This document shows, piece after piece, positions 1 through 9,042 of a stretch of DNA of 64,000 bases. Origin of the DNA: a virus; IMG/VR virus record IMGVR_UViG_3300028829_004377, positions 1 through 64,000 of that record; one strand, 5' to 3'. How positions within the stretch are numbered: the stretch's first letter is position 1; each line of letters starts with the position of its first letter. The translations under genes and the position numbers were made by a program. The notes under the pieces are model-generated. The model was not told the origin of the DNA and searched no databases. It worked only from the letters and a program-made list of their open reading frames with translations.

Positions 1-125
1 AAAGAGTTATCTATGATGACGATGGTAATGCAACCGAGAAGAGTGATGTTATTGTAGAAGACTATGGTAAATCAGCTCATCATAGTCCAGGTATAATTAA
101 TAATTTAGATTTAGATGATATATGA
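1..125 (+). CDS. C-terminal end of a truncated upstream gene (possibly neck protein gp14)
   Basis: The reading frame that starts at base 3 is open from the window edge to a TGA at 123-125 and encodes about 40 residues ending in an acidic tail (NNLDLDDI). The stop overlaps the start of the gp15 gene in an ATGA arrangement, so the two are translationally coupled. In T4 and cyanophages gp14 precedes gp15, which makes gp14 the first guess. The fragment itself is too short to identify. Confidence 0.6.
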   Translation, partial: RVIYDDDGNATEKSDVIVEDYGKSAHHSPGIINNLDLDDI

Positions 126-1114
126 TAGGTACACATTTTTACAATGAGACTATTAAAACTTCAGTAGCAGTATTCGGTAGTCTTTTTAACAACTTAGTAA
201 TTAAAAGAAGAGATGGTAAACTCTTACCAGTACCTATTAGCTATGGTCCTCGTCAAAAATGGCTAGATGCTCAAAAACAATTTCAGCCTTCTGAAGAAAT
301 GTTTGAAAAGTTATTACCTAGAATGTCATATGAAATAGTAGCTATGAATTATGATCAATCTAGAAAATTAACTAACAGACAAACTATGTTAAGAGAACCT
401 GATGGTTTAACAGACCCTAGACAAAGAATAAATGTACCTACTCCTTACAATTTAGATTTTACTTTATACTGTGCTACAAAAACTCTTAATGATGGTTGGC
501 AAATAATCGAACAAATACTACCATTCTTTACTCCTGCTTATACAGTAAAGGTAAGACATTTTCCTCAAGATGCAAGTGCATTGACTCCTACACCAACTAA
601 TTCATATGATCAGACTTTTACGTTGTTATCTACTACTTGGGCTGATGATTATACAGGTGAAATAGGTGATAGAAGAGTTATAGAATGGACAATGGAATTC
701 CAAACAAAGATATGGTTACACGGACCAGTAGCAGCAACATCAGTAATTGTTGATTCTAGAGCTATTGTCTCAGTACCACCAACTGGAGTGCCAATAAATA
801 AGATGTCTCGAGCTTCTACTCAAGCAGGTACTGAAGTTGGTTACGCAGTTCTATCAGGTGATAGCAGAGGCTATGATTCTGACTCAAAAGGACCTTATGT
901 ATTAGACTCAGATGGAGTAACGTTTAGACTTTATGATTCAGATCTTGATTTTGATTCTGATGGTGCTACAAAGAAGCTTAGAAAAAGAAGAAATGTAGTA
1001 AACGATTCAGATGTTAGATATAGTAATGATTCTGATAGAAGTCCGACAATATTAAACTTAAGTGATAGCGATGGTAACATCATAAAGATCGTTAGAAACT
1101 TGCCAGAGAATTAG
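122..1114 (+). CDS. gp15: Tail sheath stabilizer / tail completion protein gp15-like, with Asp-Ser-Asp-rich tail
   Basis: The N-terminal ~220 residues resemble the T4 gp15 family: the opening MIGTHFYNETIK, then FGSLFNNL, then YGPRQKWL match the start of cyanophage sheath-stabilizer proteins as I remember them. In T4, gp15 caps the tail, stabilises the contracted sheath and joins tail to neck. The product is 330 aa against 272 aa in T4. The excess is a C-terminal extension (about residues 245-330) holding seven Asp-Ser-Asp tripeptides, several followed by Gly, and a basic patch KKLRKRR. That extension is not part of the family as I know it. The ATG overlaps the previous stop. Alternative identity: another neck or terminator protein, less likely. 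Confidence 0.8.
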   Translation: MIGTHFYNETIKTSVAVFGSLFNNLVIKRRDGKLLPVPISYGPRQKWLDAQKQFQPSEEMFEKLLPRMSYEIVAMNYDQSRKLTNRQTMLREPDGLTDPRQRINVPTPYNLDFTLYCATKTLNDGWQIIEQILPFFTPAYTVKVRHFPQDASALTPTPTNSYDQTFTLLSTTWADDYTGEIGDRRVIEWTMEFQTKIWLHGPVAATSVIVDSRAIVSVPPTGVPINKMSRASTQAGTEVGYAVLSGDSRGYDSDSKGPYVLDSDGVTFRLYDSDLDFDSDGATKKLRKRRNVVNDSDVRYSNDSDRSPTILNLSDSDGNIIKIVRNLPEN

Positions 1115-1122
1115 AATAAATA
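1115..1122 (+). promoter_or_regulatory. Late-promoter-like octamer AATAAATA next to a start codon
   Basis: AATAAATA lies four bases before the ATG at 1127 and overlaps the end region of gp15. It matches the T4 late -10 element (TATAAATA) at seven of eight positions. In AT-rich DNA this can occur by chance, and transcription from it would begin about at the ATG. Confidence 0.3.
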
Positions 1123-1126
1123 AGAT

Positions 1127-2551
1127 ATGTCAAGTAAAGATTTAATAAATTTAGGAACAGCCCCAGATTCGGGGACAGGAGATACAGCTAGAAAAGGCGG
1201 TATGAAGATTAATAATCTTTTCGCTGACATCTATGCTAACTACGGTGACAACCCAATTGGTAATGATCCTGATGGAAAGAACTATGGATATAGAAAAGCC
1301 TATTCAGAAGGTGAATATAAAGTAGGTGAGTTACATCCAGCTACTAAATTTAAGAGAGTTTCATTTAAGCAAGATTCAGATGGTGCTACTGAAAGAGCAG
1401 ATGGTTCATATGATTTTTTCCATAATGGTGAAGGTTATTTTGTAAAAGATTCAGACGGTGTAATTTATTCACCTTCAAGTTCAACTATACCATCTATATA
1501 CTTAAGTAAAGAATGGTATTTCATGTCAAGAGGAGAGCAAATAACTCCTGACTTAACTCAATTAGATTCAGATTATTTTCATATAGTATTACCACTAGCT
1601 AAAGCTGGTGATAGAGTAATCATAAGAGATAGTTTAGGTCATATATCTGAATCAACTCCTATGTCATTATGGGCTACACCTTATGAATGGAATAGTGTAT
1701 CTCAAATAAATGAATGGATTACTAATACACCTGAAGCAGGACTAGCTGCTGACTCTGATAGCTTCCCATCTGTTAACCATAGTAGAATAACAGTTCCAGG
1801 AGCTGCATCAGGTACTAATGCTTCATTAAGACAAACACAGATTACTAATTCAGATATAGTTGGAATTACCGGTTATGAAAAAATACCATTTGCAGGTACA
1901 ACAGGTTATAGAAGTAATATTCCAGTATCACCAATTACGTTTAATACAAAACATATTGAAGTTGAGTGTACATATCTAGGTGCAAATACTGGATGGGTGT
2001 ATAAACAAACTACTATTACTGACTCTGGTGATACTAATATAAAACAGACTCACGATAAGTTTCATTCAAGAGATTGGTTTCAATGGAATAAAGCTGATTT
2101 AAATGAATCAGATTCAGTTATATTACAAAACCAATACTTGTTACCTATAATGTCATCTAACGGTCAAAGAATAACTCTTACAGATGGCGCTCCTGTATTC
2201 AAAGTATTCCAAGAAATAGGTTATGATTCAGATGAATTTGGAAATAAATTGCAAGATTTTTTTAGTGGTTATGTAACTAACAACAATGAAAATATTACAG
2301 GTGATGGTGATGATAACGTTGTTACTGTCAATGTAGGAGACTCAGATACTATTATGGCTAGAAAGTATAGAAGAGCTCAAATAGCGGCTGGTAACGCAAC
2401 ATACCCTGTTGGTGTTAGTCAAAGCATAGGCAATTGGTACAATGAAATAAATATACCATCAATAGTAACTAAAGATGGAATATTGATATTAATTTCTAAC
2501 TACCCATTTTCAGGTAGGATAGAATTATTTGTTAAAGGAAGTGTAGGTTAA
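1127..2551 (+). CDS. gp9: gp9-like baseplate wedge / fibre connector protein
   Basis: The N-terminus (LINLGTAPDSGTGD, then GGMKINNLFADIY, then YGD) parallels T4 gp9 (LIDTGEIGNASTGD, GGNKINSDFNAIY, FGD). T4 gp9 links the long tail fibres to the baseplate and signals sheath contraction. This protein is 474 aa, much longer than the 288 aa of T4 gp9, and carries six Asp-Ser-Asp tripeptides (QDSDGAT, KDSDGV, LDSDYF, ADSDSF, YDSDEF, GDSDTI) in the part without a T4 counterpart. It sits between gp15 and a fibre gene. A gp10-like tail pin is an alternative, since gp9 and gp10 share a domain. Confidence 0.7.
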   Translation: MSSKDLINLGTAPDSGTGDTARKGGMKINNLFADIYANYGDNPIGNDPDGKNYGYRKAYSEGEYKVGELHPATKFKRVSFKQDSDGATERADGSYDFFHNGEGYFVKDSDGVIYSPSSSTIPSIYLSKEWYFMSRGEQITPDLTQLDSDYFHIVLPLAKAGDRVIIRDSLGHISESTPMSLWATPYEWNSVSQINEWITNTPEAGLAADSDSFPSVNHSRITVPGAASGTNASLRQTQITNSDIVGITGYEKIPFAGTTGYRSNIPVSPITFNTKHIEVECTYLGANTGWVYKQTTITDSGDTNIKQTHDKFHSRDWFQWNKADLNESDSVILQNQYLLPIMSSNGQRITLTDGAPVFKVFQEIGYDSDEFGNKLQDFFSGYVTNNNENITGDGDDNVVTVNVGDSDTIMARKYRRAQIAAGNATYPVGVSQSIGNWYNEINIPSIVTKDGILILISNYPFSGRIELFVKGSVG

Positions 2552-3861
2552 TGGCTAACCCTAATGTAGATTCAGATTTTAGTAGAGGTTTTTACCAACA
2601 TAGAAGGACTTATAGTGCTACTGTGAACGGTGACGGAGCTCCTCTAGCTACTGATTTGCTAGAAGGTGAAATAGCAATAAACCTTTCTACAAGTAAATTA
2701 TATACAAAAAAGAATACTTTTCAAGATATAGACTATACAGATAAAATAGAAACGTTTCAGCAAAATGCGGGTATTTTATTAGATTTTTCTCCTATAAGTT
2801 CTGCTTACATAGGACAAAAAGTGGGTATTAATTTTAATAATGGTACTAAGTCTTTTATTTTTATAGACAGTGATGATACTACAGTGGGTAATTGGGTTAA
2901 TGATTTTGTAACTCACGTTGCTGCTAACCACCCATCTACTAGTGTTATCAACGGTACAGCATTAGGAGAGTTTGGTAAAACTAGTCAAGTATTAGTTTTT
3001 ACAGATGACTCAGATCAAGCATTAAGTTATGATTTAGATTCTGATTTTGTCAGATACATAGATCATACAAGAACAACAGTATCAAGATTGATACAATCAT
3101 CAGATTCAGACAACGATATTTTCGCAAAACAAGGTACAATAACACCAACAAGTTTTATAAAAACATATAAGACGGCAGGTTCAGTTAAATCAATAACCTC
3201 AACGTCAGTACCATTACGTAAGTTCGTTTCTGGTTCAGAGAATTCATACTTCGTTACTAATTTAACATTAGCGACAGGTGGAATAAACGAAGGGACAGAT
3301 CAATTTAGAGTTTCTATAGATCAAAATAATCCCTCTATTCTAGATTTAACAGCTAGAATACCTACAACATCCAACACCCCTCCTGCAGTTGCAGCAACCT
3401 CGTCTAAGCCCGGGTTAAATGGTGATTTGTGGATACAGCCTCCAGGTGCTGAAAATGATTCAGAGCCTAGTCATTTATATTGGCTAGATATGTCAGTAGT
3501 GAATTCTACTGCCGCTCAAGCTAAAGCTAGAGCCATGTCAGATTCAGATAGAATCTCTCAAGGAGTTGTCTTAATTGATTCAGATGGATCTGGCGGATCT
3601 ACCTTTGCTGAATGGAGACAAGTTACTTCTGGTAGTTTTCTTATAACTCAAAACTTTGGTACTGTATCTGAAACAAAAACTTTCGATTCTGATTCAATTC
3701 ATACTATGAAAGGAACACTTGACGTTAGTAATGGTGTACTAAAAGCTGGTTCTCGATTTGAGTTCCAAAACGATATGTTTACTAAAACTAAACGATTAAG
3801 AATAAAAAATGTAAGTGGAAGCACTGTATTTTCTATGGTAGGATTTGACTCAGACGGGTAA
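2551..3861 (+). CDS. Tail fibre / virion structural protein with Asp-Ser-Asp motifs
   Basis: The 436-aa product contains the motif LLEGEIAINLSTSKLYTKK near residues 37-55, of the GE(L/I)AIN...KLY(T/V) type common in phage fibre proteins that attach to baseplates. Its ATG shares the last base of the previous stop (TAATG), so it is co-translated with the gp9-like gene. Nine Asp-Ser-Asp tripeptides are spread through the chain and the protein ends in FDSDG. The specific role (fibre, tail pin or collar) cannot be read from sequence. Confidence 0.65.
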   Translation: MANPNVDSDFSRGFYQHRRTYSATVNGDGAPLATDLLEGEIAINLSTSKLYTKKNTFQDIDYTDKIETFQQNAGILLDFSPISSAYIGQKVGINFNNGTKSFIFIDSDDTTVGNWVNDFVTHVAANHPSTSVINGTALGEFGKTSQVLVFTDDSDQALSYDLDSDFVRYIDHTRTTVSRLIQSSDSDNDIFAKQGTITPTSFIKTYKTAGSVKSITSTSVPLRKFVSGSENSYFVTNLTLATGGINEGTDQFRVSIDQNNPSILDLTARIPTTSNTPPAVAATSSKPGLNGDLWIQPPGAENDSEPSHLYWLDMSVVNSTAAQAKARAMSDSDRISQGVVLIDSDGSGGSTFAEWRQVTSGSFLITQNFGTVSETKTFDSDSIHTMKGTLDVSNGVLKAGSRFEFQNDMFTKTKRLRIKNVSGSTVFSMVGFDSDG

Positions 3862-3863
3862 AA

Positions 3864-3871
3864 AATAAATA
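3864..3871 (+). promoter_or_regulatory. Putative T4-type late promoter (AATAAATA)
   Basis: AATAAATA lies in the 44-base gap between two structural genes, 34 bases before the ATG at 3906. A purine-rich ribosome site (AAAGAGG, about 3890-3896) follows. The phage encodes a gp55-type late sigma, so an element of this sort is expected. The downstream genes are so tightly packed that this could be the main promoter for the whole plus-strand modification island. Confidence 0.5.
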
Positions 3872-3905
3872 AACTAACTATAACAGTTTAAAGAGGAATA
3901 GACAA

Positions 3906-4838
3906 ATGACTGTAAGAAGACCCCTAAAAATTAACGGAACATCTGGCCTTATTGAAATGTCAGATGCAGATTTAGATTACGTATCATACGTAGTAAGAGT
4001 ATACTGGGCTGGTAGAACTAATGATCCAGGGCACTTAACAATTAATTCAAATCCATCCGGTTATAGTTCTATCGGAGCAGTAACAGATGAATCAAGATCA
4101 CAAGGTAGAAGAACTACTGATATTGGTAACGTATGGGGAGTAGGACCTTCCAACTCAAACGTTAATGCCCCTGGTTCATCAGGAGCAACTACCTATACAA
4201 TGTATCAAAATTATAATAACAGTACTGACGAACCTAATAGTACAACTTGGAATGCTGGAGCATTAGTTGCTGTAGATGCTGACTATGATAACCTACAACC
4301 ATTAGGTTATGTAGGTGCTACTAAGACATTAGCTGATATGTATGATACAGTTATTGATCCTATCATTCAAGATGTTGAAGGAGGAGGCGTTGGTAAGTTT
4401 CATTTAGCAACTTCTGCACCTGACGGTACATATGCTTCTACAGGTATGACAATGGCTAATAGACAAGTTACAGCTGGTAATACAGGTGGACCAAGTACAA
4501 CAACTTATACACTATACAAGAAGACTTCAGAGTCAGCCCCGACTACTTCAAGACCTGTAAGATATAATTCTACTAATGCAGGATTTATTGAAATGTCAGA
4601 TGCAGAAATTCAGAGCTTTTTTACTCCTTTCTTGTATAACAGAATAAATGAAAGTAGTAAATTAGTCTATACTTTCAGTACATCTACATCAGGTATTGAT
4701 GCAGGTGGTTTTGTAGAAACACATTATGATGGCTCTACAAATGCATCATCTGGCCAGGTAATATCAGGCCATACATACTATAGAGATGTTAATAGTTTAA
4801 GTACTACTAACCATTATCTAAGACTAGCTAATACATAA
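3906..4838 (+). CDS. Virion structural / fibre-like protein with a duplicated motif
   Basis: This 310-aa protein has two copies of one motif: INGTSGLIEMSDADLD near the N-terminus and NSTNAGFIEMSDAEIQ near residue 220. The rest is rich in Thr, Ser, Asn and Tyr. The (I)IEMSDAE motif is common in structural proteins of marine T4-like phages, as I recall. It has no Asp-Ser-Asp motif, unlike its upstream neighbours. It follows a late promoter and a clear ribosome site. Its exact place in the virion is unknown. Confidence 0.6.
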   Translation: MTVRRPLKINGTSGLIEMSDADLDYVSYVVRVYWAGRTNDPGHLTINSNPSGYSSIGAVTDESRSQGRRTTDIGNVWGVGPSNSNVNAPGSSGATTYTMYQNYNNSTDEPNSTTWNAGALVAVDADYDNLQPLGYVGATKTLADMYDTVIDPIIQDVEGGGVGKFHLATSAPDGTYASTGMTMANRQVTAGNTGGPSTTTYTLYKKTSESAPTTSRPVRYNSTNAGFIEMSDAEIQSFFTPFLYNRINESSKLVYTFSTSTSGIDAGGFVETHYDGSTNASSGQVISGHTYYRDVNSLSTTNHYLRLANT

Positions 4839-4862
4839 TAGCAAAGCGGAGAAAAATATATT

Positions 4863-5426
4863 ATGAAAACGGAAATTATGAATACAGTCTATACGCCGGA
4901 AACTGCTTACTTCGTTGACGATGATAAAACTACTATCAACGTCAACGTTGAAGAGCACTTTCACGTAGAAGGCTATGACGGGCAAGCGCCTGAAAGAGTT
5001 AGCAAATTTTTGAGGACGGTGTCAGTTGGACCCAATCCAATCTTCGAAGAGTTTGTTAAGCAAGTTCCTTTAACAGTTGTTGAAGAAAATACTACCAAGT
5101 TCCACGAAAGATTAATCAGCGAGCACAACGAGTTACGTAACGAAATTACCGCAGAGGTAATGAGTGATATCGGAAAACAGTTGTCTAAGCAAGGTGAAAC
5201 TGCAGCCCCTGCAGCTACTAACCTTACAGAGTTGACTCAAGATGATCTTTTTAAATTAAAATTACAAGCTTTCGAAATCGATGAAGTAAAGAGTTCTAAG
5301 AATAGAGAACTTAAAGCTAAGATTAGAAAAGCTGGTAACCTTATGGAAATAGTAGCTATGACCGCAGCAACTATTTTAGACAATCCTGCTAAACAAACTG
5401 AAGAGACGCCTCCGGAAACAGCCTAA
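4863..5426 (+). CDS. Uncharacterised 187-aa protein coupled to the first radical-SAM gene
   Basis: I do not recognise this protein. It has an acidic, His-containing N-terminal region (FVDDDKTTINVNVEEHFHVEG), a helical middle, and a C-terminal region rich in Lys and Glu ending in a Thr/Pro/Glu tail. There is no signal peptide or membrane segment. Its stop codon overlaps the ATG of the twitch radical-SAM gene (TAATG at 5424-5428), so the two are probably made together. It could be a partner or substrate of that enzyme, or simply the last structural gene of the preceding block. Confidence 0.6.
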   Translation: MKTEIMNTVYTPETAYFVDDDKTTINVNVEEHFHVEGYDGQAPERVSKFLRTVSVGPNPIFEEFVKQVPLTVVEENTTKFHERLISEHNELRNEITAEVMSDIGKQLSKQGETAAPAATNLTELTQDDLFKLKLQAFEIDEVKSSKNRELKAKIRKAGNLMEIVAMTAATILDNPAKQTEETPPETA

Positions 5427-6847
5427 TGGCTTATCCTTCAGAAACGTTTTGTGCACTTCCATGGATGCATGTAAGTACTAGACCTAATGGACATATGCGT
5501 GTCTGTTGTACTGCTAATGCATCTGGAGTACAGAATGCAGATAGTACAAATAAAACAGCTTCAGAAGTAGGTGTATTAAGAAGAGAAGACGGTAAACCTG
5601 CTAACCTAGCAACTACTGGTTTACTTGAAGCTTGGAATAATACCTATATGAAAGAAACTAGAAAGACTATGATGAGAGGTGAAAAACCAGCATCATGTCT
5701 TAAATGTTATAAGGAAGAAGAAGCTGGACATAGATCTAAAAGACAATGGGAAACTGATAAGTGGATTAGAGATGAAGGTATTGAATCTATACTACAAGGT
5801 TACGATACTGAAACTGGTGAAGTACCTGCTCAAGTCAGATACGTAGACTTAAGATTAGGATCTAAATGTCAATTAGCATGTGTTATGTGCTCACCGCATG
5901 ATTCATCTAACTGGGTACCTGACCATAAAAAAATATGGTCTAATTTAAAAAACAAAAAACTTAAAAGTACTATGGCTTGGGAAAAAGAGTCAGGTAAGTT
6001 AGCTTGGTCCGGTGGTTCATATAACTGGCATAAAAAGAATAAAGATTTTTTTCCAGAATTATATACTCAAATACCTCATATTAAACAATTGTATTGGGCA
6101 GGTGGTGAACCTCTAATACATGATGAGCATTATGAACTATTAGAAAAATGTATAAGAGAAGGTTATGCTTCTCAAATGGAAGTAAGATATAACTCTAATG
6201 GTTTAGAATGGAGAGATGATCTATTCGATTTATGGAAACATTTCAAGAAAGTAATATATCATTTTAGTATAGATGATATTGAAGACAGATTAAACTTTGT
6301 TAGATACCCTGCAGAGTTTAAACATTTAGAAAAGCAGATGCATGTATTAGATAATTACCCTCATGGTAATTTAATGCTTACTACTGCTTTTACAGGAATG
6401 GCAATTAATTATTTTTACGTACCAGAATTTATTAAGTGGAAAATAAACAGTGAGTTTAAACTACTTAATCAGTGGCCTTCTGGTGCAGGTATATTTAGTT
6501 GTCACTTAGCTTATTGGCCCCCTCAGTTGAACGTTAAAGCTTTACCTACTTTTTTTAAAGAAGAAGTCAGACTTAAATGGGAACAAGATTTGTATCCTTG
6601 GCTAGAACAAAATTGGCAAAAATGTACAGGTGTTAAAGAGCACAATGTATCTTATGAACAATGGCGTAATAGTGAATATGGTATTAAAAGATTAGAAGGT
6701 CTTTTAAACTTTATGGATGCTGAAGATTGGTCAGAAAGATTACCTGAGACTGCTGAGTGGTGTTATACTGTAGCAGAAACTAGAGGTCAAGATTTTGATA
6801 AAATATACCCAGATATGGATTGGCTAAAATGTTATCTAAAAAAGTAG
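5426..6847 (+). CDS. Twitch-domain radical SAM enzyme
   Basis: The protein (473 aa) begins with a Cys-containing twitch/SPASM-like segment: FCALPWMHVSTRPNG with C9, then C27-C28 and C91-x2-C94. It continues into a radical SAM core with the 4Fe-4S motif C148-x3-C152-x2-C155 (CQLACVMC), followed by WAGGEPL, the SAM-binding GGE motif. Such enzymes cleave SAM to a 5'-deoxyadenosyl radical, and the extra cysteines usually bind an auxiliary cluster used on peptide or protein substrates. The substrate is unknown. It is the first of a series of related genes and is translationally coupled on both sides. Confidence 0.88.
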   Translation: MAYPSETFCALPWMHVSTRPNGHMRVCCTANASGVQNADSTNKTASEVGVLRREDGKPANLATTGLLEAWNNTYMKETRKTMMRGEKPASCLKCYKEEEAGHRSKRQWETDKWIRDEGIESILQGYDTETGEVPAQVRYVDLRLGSKCQLACVMCSPHDSSNWVPDHKKIWSNLKNKKLKSTMAWEKESGKLAWSGGSYNWHKKNKDFFPELYTQIPHIKQLYWAGGEPLIHDEHYELLEKCIREGYASQMEVRYNSNGLEWRDDLFDLWKHFKKVIYHFSIDDIEDRLNFVRYPAEFKHLEKQMHVLDNYPHGNLMLTTAFTGMAINYFYVPEFIKWKINSEFKLLNQWPSGAGIFSCHLAYWPPQLNVKALPTFFKEEVRLKWEQDLYPWLEQNWQKCTGVKEHNVSYEQWRNSEYGIKRLEGLLNFMDAEDWSERLPETAEWCYTVAETRGQDFDKIYPDMDWLKCYLKK

Positions 6848-7893
6848 CTGTAGAGCATAACAATAAAAATTCAGATAATTTAGTAAAGATAGAATGGTTC
6901 ATTTCTAAGAGATGTAACTTTCACTGTTCTTATTGTGATAAGCATACGCATGATCATAGTTCAGGTTTCCCTGACTTAGATACAATGAAAGCTACATTAG
7001 ATAAGATAATGAATACTACTGATAAAAAGATTAGACTTTCTTTTACTGGTGGTGAACCTACTATATGTAAACACTTATTTGACTTTTGTAAATATGGTAA
7101 AGAAAAATACGGTGATAGAATTAATCAGTTTAGTATTACTACTAATGGTTCTAGAACTACAAAGTATTATGTAGAGTTATCACAGTATGTGAACTCTATG
7201 ATATTTTCTTATCATATGGAATATCATGACGTTGAAAAGATACCTGATAGTGTCTATGCAGTTCATGAAGCAGGTAACCTTCAACACTTACATGTTCACA
7301 TGATGATGCTACCTACAGTATTTGATAAAGCAGCTAAGCAAATAGATGAGTTTAGAAAAAAAGGTATAGCAGTTTCAATAAGAAGAATAAGACCTGCTTA
7401 TAGAGAAGATAATAAAGAAATGAGATTACCTTTTGATAATGATAAACAAATAGCGTCAATAAATTTAACTGGTTCAGATGGTAGACCAGATTATAGCGGC
7501 GATAAAGGCTATTATACTGATGAAGAACTAAACTATCTTAAAAATATTCCAGTATCAGATTTTAAAAATGTTATTGCACATGAAGTAAACGATAACTATG
7601 AAGTAAGTAATAGAGAGACTAACGTAAATGAGTTTACAGTAGCTAAAAATAATCAATATCTAGGTTGGTATTGTTGGGCTGGTATACAAAGTCTAAGAAT
7701 AGAACCTAGCGGTGATGTATGGAATGCTACTTGTAGAACTAAAAAACTAGGGAACATTTTTAAAGAGTTTACTATGATTAGTAAACCAGAACCTTGTATA
7801 AGAAATTGGTGCGCATGCGCTGCTGATCTTAATACAACAAAAGTAAAAGATCTTATATACGGGGATCTAGTAAGGGTAGGACATGAACTTTAA
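6829..7893 (+). CDS. Radical SAM enzyme with C-terminal cysteine region
   Basis: This is a radical SAM protein of 354 aa. The cluster motif C29-x3-C33-x2-C36 (CNFHCSYC) is followed by SFTGGEPT. The C-terminal third has further cysteines (WYCWAGIQSL, then ATCRTKKLG, then CIRNWCACAAD), consistent with a SPASM-like auxiliary-cluster domain. I chose the ATG at 6829 rather than a TTG nine bases upstream. The start lies within the end of the previous gene. It lacks the N-terminal twitch region of its neighbour, so it is a different subfamily. The substrate is unknown. Confidence 0.85.
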   Translation: MLSKKVAVEHNNKNSDNLVKIEWFISKRCNFHCSYCDKHTHDHSSGFPDLDTMKATLDKIMNTTDKKIRLSFTGGEPTICKHLFDFCKYGKEKYGDRINQFSITTNGSRTTKYYVELSQYVNSMIFSYHMEYHDVEKIPDSVYAVHEAGNLQHLHVHMMMLPTVFDKAAKQIDEFRKKGIAVSIRRIRPAYREDNKEMRLPFDNDKQIASINLTGSDGRPDYSGDKGYYTDEELNYLKNIPVSDFKNVIAHEVNDNYEVSNRETNVNEFTVAKNNQYLGWYCWAGIQSLRIEPSGDVWNATCRTKKLGNIFKEFTMISKPEPCIRNWCACAADLNTTKVKDLIYGDLVRVGHEL

Positions 7894-8185
7894 AAGAGCA
7901 ACAGTAAATGACGACGTTTTTTGTACATTTCCTTTTGTACATATAGCTACAAAAACCGCAGGTGAAATAAAACCTTGTTGTAGAGCTAGACCAACTAGTA
8001 ATATACAAGACGAGAGCTTAGAAGAAGCTTGGAACAACCCAAGAATGAGAGCTATTAGAAAAGAATTATTATCTGGTATAAAGTCTCCTGAGTGTAATGC
8101 TTGTTGGAAGCATGAAGATCAAGGTATAAGATCTATGAGACAAAGGACAGTAAAGAATCATATTAAGACTTTCGGACCTACTTAA
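7883..8185 (+). pseudogene. Twitch radical SAM gene, 5' part of a frame-disrupted copy
   Basis: The 100-aa product matches the N-terminal twitch segment of its neighbours: FCTFPFVHIATKTAG, then KPCCRAR, then CNACWKHEDQG. It stops at a TAA (8183-8185) exactly where the radical SAM core should begin. The core continues in another frame from 8167 onward (next entry). The conserved Asp-hydrophobic-Arg and the last two cluster cysteines survive in that second frame, but the first cysteine does not. A small deletion plus frameshift across the cluster motif best explains this. A sequencing error is possible. Confidence 0.75.
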
Positions 8186-8193
8186 AGTGTAGA

Positions 8194-9042
8194 ATGTGTC
8201 ATCCAGTAGATAGTACTTCTTGGGCTCAAGACTGGGGTGCAATAAAAGGATTAATGCAAAAGCATAATAAGAGTACTTATGAAAAAGTAGAGCAGTTTAA
8301 CATAGAAAGAAAACCTTATGTTAGTAAATGGCACACTGAAGAGTTCTGGGATGAGTTTAAAGCATTATGTCCATACTTTAGAGAGATATATTTTGCAGGA
8401 GGTGAGCCTCTAACTGATCCTTTACATTATAAAGTCTTACATTATATTATGGAGTACGGAGAAGCAGATAAAGTATCATTAAGATATGCTACTAATATGA
8501 CTAAGTTAAATTATAAGAAAGACAATGTCTTAGAAATGTGGAATAGTTTTAAAAGAGTTCATATTAATATTAGTATTGACGGTACAGGGGATATCTATAA
8601 TTATATTAGACAGTTAGGTGATTATAAAGTAGTACAAGAAAACATTTTAAAGGTAATTGATCATCCTAAACTTTATAAGATAGCTGGTGCATTGACTTTA
8701 CAAGTTTACAACATATGGTTTATGCCAGAGATAGCTAAAGACTTTGAAGATATGGGTATAGAATTACACACTCATAGAGTCAATTATCCTACGTTCTTAG
8801 ATTGTAGAGTTATACCTCCTAAGTTTAAACAACAAATAAAAAATAAATTAAGAACTTCTAAGTTTGCAAATAATCCTCATTTTATGGATGCTATTAATAC
8901 ATTAGATGGAGACATGACTGAACTTATTCCTAAGTTTATAGAATTTTCAGATACCTTAGATGTTAAACAACAAGTTGATATATCTTGGAGAGATCTGTTA
9001 CCTGATATGGCAGAAGAAATGGATGCGTTCGTTGCTAGATAA
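8194..9042 (+). pseudogene. Twitch radical SAM gene, 3' part of the frame-disrupted copy
   Basis: This open frame of 282 codons has no proper start of its own and begins inside the cluster motif. Reading its frame upstream gives DFRTYLKCRMCHP, where intact neighbours read DLRLGNLCNLKCRMCNP. The first cluster Cys position is Thr, and about four residues are missing. The rest is intact, with FAGGEPLTDPLHY and ISIDGTGD like the paralogues. If translated alone the protein would lack a complete 4Fe-4S site and probably be inactive. That the remaining 280 codons are undamaged suggests a recent event or a base-calling error. Confidence 0.75.

Noticed and set aside
8160-8200. Programmed frameshift rejoining the two radical SAM fragments
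   Set aside because: No clear slippery sequence is seen and even the joined protein would lack the first cluster Cys, so a mutation or error is preferred.
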